Assembly: GCA_937876195.1 (NCBI GenBank)
Contig: CALEIK010000015.1
Coordinates: 62,001-126,000, forward strand
Direction: 5' to 3'
DNA: 64,000 nt
DNA from: an uncultured Flavobacteriales bacterium
GTDB lineage: Bacteria; Bacteroidota; Bacteroidia; Flavobacteriales_D; Crocinitomicaceae
Shown: one piece after another, positions 61,353 to 64,000 of the stretch
Position numbering within the stretch: the first letter of the stretch is position 1
Layout: each line of letters opens with the position of its first letter
Program-made: the position numbers and the translations under genes
Notes under the pieces: model-generated
Databases searched by the model: none
The model's input: the letters and a program-made list of their open reading frames with translations, nothing else
Told to the model about the DNA's origin: nothing

Positions 61353-62384
61353 ATGTATAAGTTAATCCGGTCCTTCTTCTTTTTATTCGATCCTGAAAAA
61401 ATACATTACTTCACCGCCAAATTAATTCGTTTCGCACTATCCATTCCTGGAATGAAATCGCTGTGGCACAAAATGTACACAGTAGAAGATAAACGCTTGG
61501 AGCGGACTCTGTTTGGGATTACGTTCAAGAATCCAGTGGGATTGGCGGCAGGATTTGATAAAAATGCTTCCATGTACAACGATTTGGCGTATTGTGGTTT
61601 TGGATTTATTGAAATAGGCACAGTGACACCCGTAGGTCAGCCTGGGAATGATAAACCACGTTTGTTCAGAGTGAAAGAAGACAGCGGCATCATCAACCGC
61701 ATGGGGTTTAATAACGAAGGTGTTGAACGGGCCATTGAAAATTTAAAGCAACGGAAAACTTCCATCATCATTGGTGGGAATATTGGAAAGAATAAAAATA
61801 CACCTAATGAAAGTGCAACGGACGATTATGTCATCTCATTCAATGCACTCTTTCCATATGTGGATTACTTTGTGGTCAACGTTTCTTCTCCAAATACACC
61901 AAATTTACGCGAATTACAGGAAAAAGAGCCACTCACGCAATTATTGAGAACGCTTCAGGAGCTTAACGCGAAAAAGGAACAACGCAAGCCTGTGTTGCTT
62001 AAAATTGCACCAGATTTGACCAATGAGCAACTCGATGATATCATTGACATTGTGAAAGATGTGAAATTGGACGGTGTCATCGCGACAAACACAACAATTT
62101 CAAGAGAAGGTTTAAAAACTTCGGAGGAAACTTTGAGCAAAATTGGAGCAGGCGGACTTTCAGGAAAGCCTGTCAAAAATAGATCGACGGAAGTGGTGCG
62201 TTATTTGTCCCAAAAATCGAACAAGGCATTTCCAATCATTGGGGTAGGGGGAATTCACTCTGCCGAAGATGCCTTGGAAAAATTAGAAGCCGGAGCAGAT
62301 TTAATTCAAGTCTACACGGGATTCATCTACGAAGGACCACGATTGATTAAAAAGATAAATCAGGCAATTTTGAAACAATCTTGA
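61353..62384 (+). CDS. pyrD: Dihydroorotate dehydrogenase (quinone), class 2
   Basis: 343 residues. An N-terminal helical extension (~1-40) for membrane/quinone contact marks class 2. FMN/substrate motifs: GLAAGFDKNA, NVSSPNTPNLRELQ (catalytic Ser region), VGGIHSAEDALEKLEAGA and VYTGFIYEGP. Fourth step of pyrimidine synthesis, feeding electrons to quinone. Confidence 0.97.
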   Translation: MYKLIRSFFFLFDPEKIHYFTAKLIRFALSIPGMKSLWHKMYTVEDKRLERTLFGITFKNPVGLAAGFDKNASMYNDLAYCGFGFIEIGTVTPVGQPGNDKPRLFRVKEDSGIINRMGFNNEGVERAIENLKQRKTSIIIGGNIGKNKNTPNESATDDYVISFNALFPYVDYFVVNVSSPNTPNLRELQEKEPLTQLLRTLQELNAKKEQRKPVLLKIAPDLTNEQLDDIIDIVKDVKLDGVIATNTTISREGLKTSEETLSKIGAGGLSGKPVKNRSTEVVRYLSQKSNKAFPIIGVGGIHSAEDALEKLEAGADLIQVYTGFIYEGPRLIKKINQAILKQS

Positions 62385-62406
62385 TTCAAAAAGTGTATTT
62401 TTAACT

Positions 62407-63258
62407 ATGGAAAATGTAAAGCTGATTGAATGTCCACGCGATGCCATGCAGGGATTGCACGATTTCATCCCAACAATCGATAAAGTCCTCTACATCAATT
62501 CAATTTTGCGCTGTGGGTTTGACACAGTCGACTTTGGAAGTTTTGTTTCACCCAAGGCGATTCCTCAATTGAGAGATACAGCCGAAGTATTAGCGGGATT
62601 AGACATCAGTGATTCTAAATTACTTGCGATTGTCGCTAATGAGCGTGGGGCAGAGGATGCTGCCAATTTTGAGCGCATCGATTATCTGGGGTATCCATTC
62701 TCCGTTTCGGAGGAATTTCAAAAACGCAATACAAATTCTACCATTGAAGAATCATTTTCACGGGTGGAAGCCATTCAGAATATCGCGAAAAAAAGTGACA
62801 AGGAACTTGTACTGTATTTATCCATGGGATTTGGGAATCCTTACGGTGAAAAGTGGCATCCTGACATCGTTAGCGCATGGGCAGAAAAGTTGTACGACAA
62901 GCTCGATGTGCGCATTCAAGCGGTTTCAGATACGATTGGTGCTGCTGATCCTTCTATTGTGCAATCGCTTTTTGAAACATTGATTCCAAGCCTACCCAAC
63001 GTAGAATTTGGTGCACATTTACACACGGTTCCAGAAAACGCCAAAGCGCTTATTGAAGCAGGATATACCGCTGGTTGTCGTCGTTTTGATGGTGCAATCA
63101 AAGGTTTTGGTGGCTGTCCCATGGCTGCAGATGCGCTGACAGGAAATATGCCTACGGAGAAAATGCTCGAATGGTTCGATGAACAATCCATTGAAACGGG
63201 CATTAATCCAGAAGCGTTTACCCGAGCGATGAATCATTCACTCACTGTTTTTCCGTAA
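62407..63258 (+). CDS. Hydroxymethylglutaryl-CoA lyase
   Basis: 283 residues. HMGL motifs: ECPRDAMQG (catalytic Arg-Asp; human lyase has PRDGLQN), the metal pair FGAHLHT and the FGGCPMAADALTGN loop with the conserved Cys. Splits HMG-CoA to acetoacetate and acetyl-CoA in leucine breakdown. The second helix of the family signature is altered (AMQGLHDF), so a related substrate cannot be excluded. 22 bp after pyrD. Confidence 0.9.
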   Translation: MENVKLIECPRDAMQGLHDFIPTIDKVLYINSILRCGFDTVDFGSFVSPKAIPQLRDTAEVLAGLDISDSKLLAIVANERGAEDAANFERIDYLGYPFSVSEEFQKRNTNSTIEESFSRVEAIQNIAKKSDKELVLYLSMGFGNPYGEKWHPDIVSAWAEKLYDKLDVRIQAVSDTIGAADPSIVQSLFETLIPSLPNVEFGAHLHTVPENAKALIEAGYTAGCRRFDGAIKGFGGCPMAADALTGNMPTEKMLEWFDEQSIETGINPEAFTRAMNHSLTVFP

Positions 63259-63278
63259 CTAATCAACTTTTTTGAATT

Positions 63279-63938
63279 ATGACATTTATGAAACAACTCA
63301 CATACGGAATCCTTCTGCTGACAGTGCTTATTTCTTGCAAAGATGGGGTAGAGGATGCGCCTGACACAACAGACGGTACATCAAAAGTCGGTGAGATTGT
63401 ACACGTAGAGAATTTGTTTGACGGAAACGAGTCGCAAAGCTCATTAGAGTTTAACTTGCTCAAGGAATTGGACATTTGTGATACGCTGGAAACGGAGGAT
63501 ATGCTGTGTGCACCATGTTCGTCGAAGAATTTTAAATTGATGACCTATCGCGATGACATGGATTTGAAAGATGCATTTATGCTTCAAATCAAGGCGCTAA
63601 CGGTATTGAAAGGTCAAGAAGAGCCGCTGCCAATGCGACATTTAATCGTTTTTGAGCGTGAAAACGACGAATTGATCAAGGTGAATGGATTTCGAGGAAA
63701 TTTAATTGCTACGCGTGAAAGTAAGTCTGGAGTAAAAGACTTGATCGTGCGTTTTTATATTCCAGAAGATGAAGCATTCCTCAATTGCCTTTTCCAATGG
63801 GAAGAGAAGCAGTACCGTTTTAAAACTGTTGAAGCGATTGATGGTGGAGGTGGACACGGCAGTGTGAAAGAAGCGGTGAAGGATTCTATTTCTAAAGTCG
63901 TTTATCAATCATTGATGTCCAACGCAATGCTGTTCTAA
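63279..63938 (+). CDS. Lipoprotein, unknown function
   Basis: 219 residues (216 from ATG 63288). Lipobox VLISCKD. After an acidic stretch, cysteine-containing segments (CDTLETEDMLCAPCSS) and a beta-rich domain ending in GGGGHG. No family recognised. The next gene, also a lipoprotein, starts 0 bp after the stop, so they are coupled. Confidence 0.75.
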   Translation: MTFMKQLTYGILLLTVLISCKDGVEDAPDTTDGTSKVGEIVHVENLFDGNESQSSLEFNLLKELDICDTLETEDMLCAPCSSKNFKLMTYRDDMDLKDAFMLQIKALTVLKGQEEPLPMRHLIVFERENDELIKVNGFRGNLIATRESKSGVKDLIVRFYIPEDEAFLNCLFQWEEKQYRFKTVEAIDGGGGHGSVKEAVKDSISKVVYQSLMSNAMLF

Positions 63939-64000
63939 TGAAACGATTCTGGTACATACTTCCAATCATTCTGACCGCGTGTACAAACGGAGTGGAATTG
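63939..64000 (+). CDS. Start of a lipoprotein gene, cut by window end
   Basis: ATG at 63939 directly after the previous TAA. The 20 visible residues (MKRFWYILPIILTACTNGVE) are a lipoprotein signal with lipobox LTAC. Nothing further can be said. Confidence 0.65.

Noticed and set aside
1..64000. tRNA, rRNA, prophage, transposase or integrase genes
   Set aside because: None recognised on reading both strands; a tRNA/Rfam scan was not possible here.

Overview
The window comes from a member of the Bacteroidota, most likely Flavobacteriales and perhaps near Fluviicola/Crocinitomicaceae. The genus is inference. The phylum call rests on several points: the Bacteroidota -7 promoter element TAnnTTTG lies in front of many genes; Shine-Dalgarno signals are mostly absent; and the families are typical of the phylum (S46 dipeptidyl-peptidase, DUF6702, DUF4199, DUF4421, PorG/DUF6089-like barrel, GH92, Rho with a long disordered insert, YwbE, LytS/LytTR pairs, 'GCTD..A.NY' motif lipoprotein). 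Base composition is AT-rich. No tRNA, rRNA, CRISPR array, prophage or insertion sequence was seen.

Layout. 1-4.8 kb (minus): an operon of a small membrane protein, mutL, two tandem rhomboid proteases and a membrane-anchored endonuclease/exonuclease/phosphatase protein that runs off the left edge. 4.9-9.9 kb (minus): protein and peptide breakdown (DPP7-type S46 peptidase, M1 aminopeptidase-like protein, DUF6702). 10-16 kb: a GT2 glycosyltransferase, a FabH-like ketosynthase, yidC and pyrG. 16-18.7 kb: a possible polymorphic-toxin-type-23 protein divergent from a LytS/LytTR two-component pair. 18.7-24.4 kb (minus): CvfB-like RNA-binding protein, universal stress protein, a secreted protein, a DinB-like protein, rpe and an L,D-transpeptidase. 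24.4-29.6 kb (plus): a third rhomboid, a class IV aminotransferase, YwbE, a cold-shock-domain protein with a structured leader, a lipoprotein, a DEAD-box helicase and a membrane methyltransferase. 29.7-33.5 kb (minus): GT39-like protein, DUF4199 and rho. 33.8-39.4 kb (plus): a dicarboxylate/glutamate symporter flanked by repeats, RluF, a small AT-rich accessory block, a DUF922 zincin and an alpha/beta hydrolase. 39.4-47.2 kb (minus): a compact six-gene operon rarA - acyltransferase - YCF48-like - HD hydrolase - ROK kinase - GH92 mannosidase. 47.3-50.5 kb (minus): lptD and yqgE, sharing a divergent promoter region with the plus-strand amidase - mlaD - HdrC-like - HAD - HdrB-like run (50.5-55.7 kb). 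55.7-58.6 kb: DUF4421, a methyltransferase and a di-haem peroxidase. 58.8-61.3 kb (plus): an ECF sigma factor, a membrane-anchored protein whose C-terminus resembles the GldM C-terminal fold, and a PorG-like barrel. 61.3-64 kb (plus): pyrD, HMG-CoA lyase and two lipoproteins, the last one cut by the window end.

Most of the window is housekeeping and cell-envelope biology. The points most worth following up are the sigma factor / GldM-C-like / PorG-like trio, which suggests a sigma factor tied to the type IX secretion and gliding machinery; a family of long fold-back intergenic elements built from AAGACT/AGTCTT words (three copies); a small membrane-protein plus Cas2/SinR-like gene pair in an AT-rich island; a long-range stem in the cold-shock-gene leader; a set of apparently leaderless promoters; and a cluster of TTG-initiated envelope genes.
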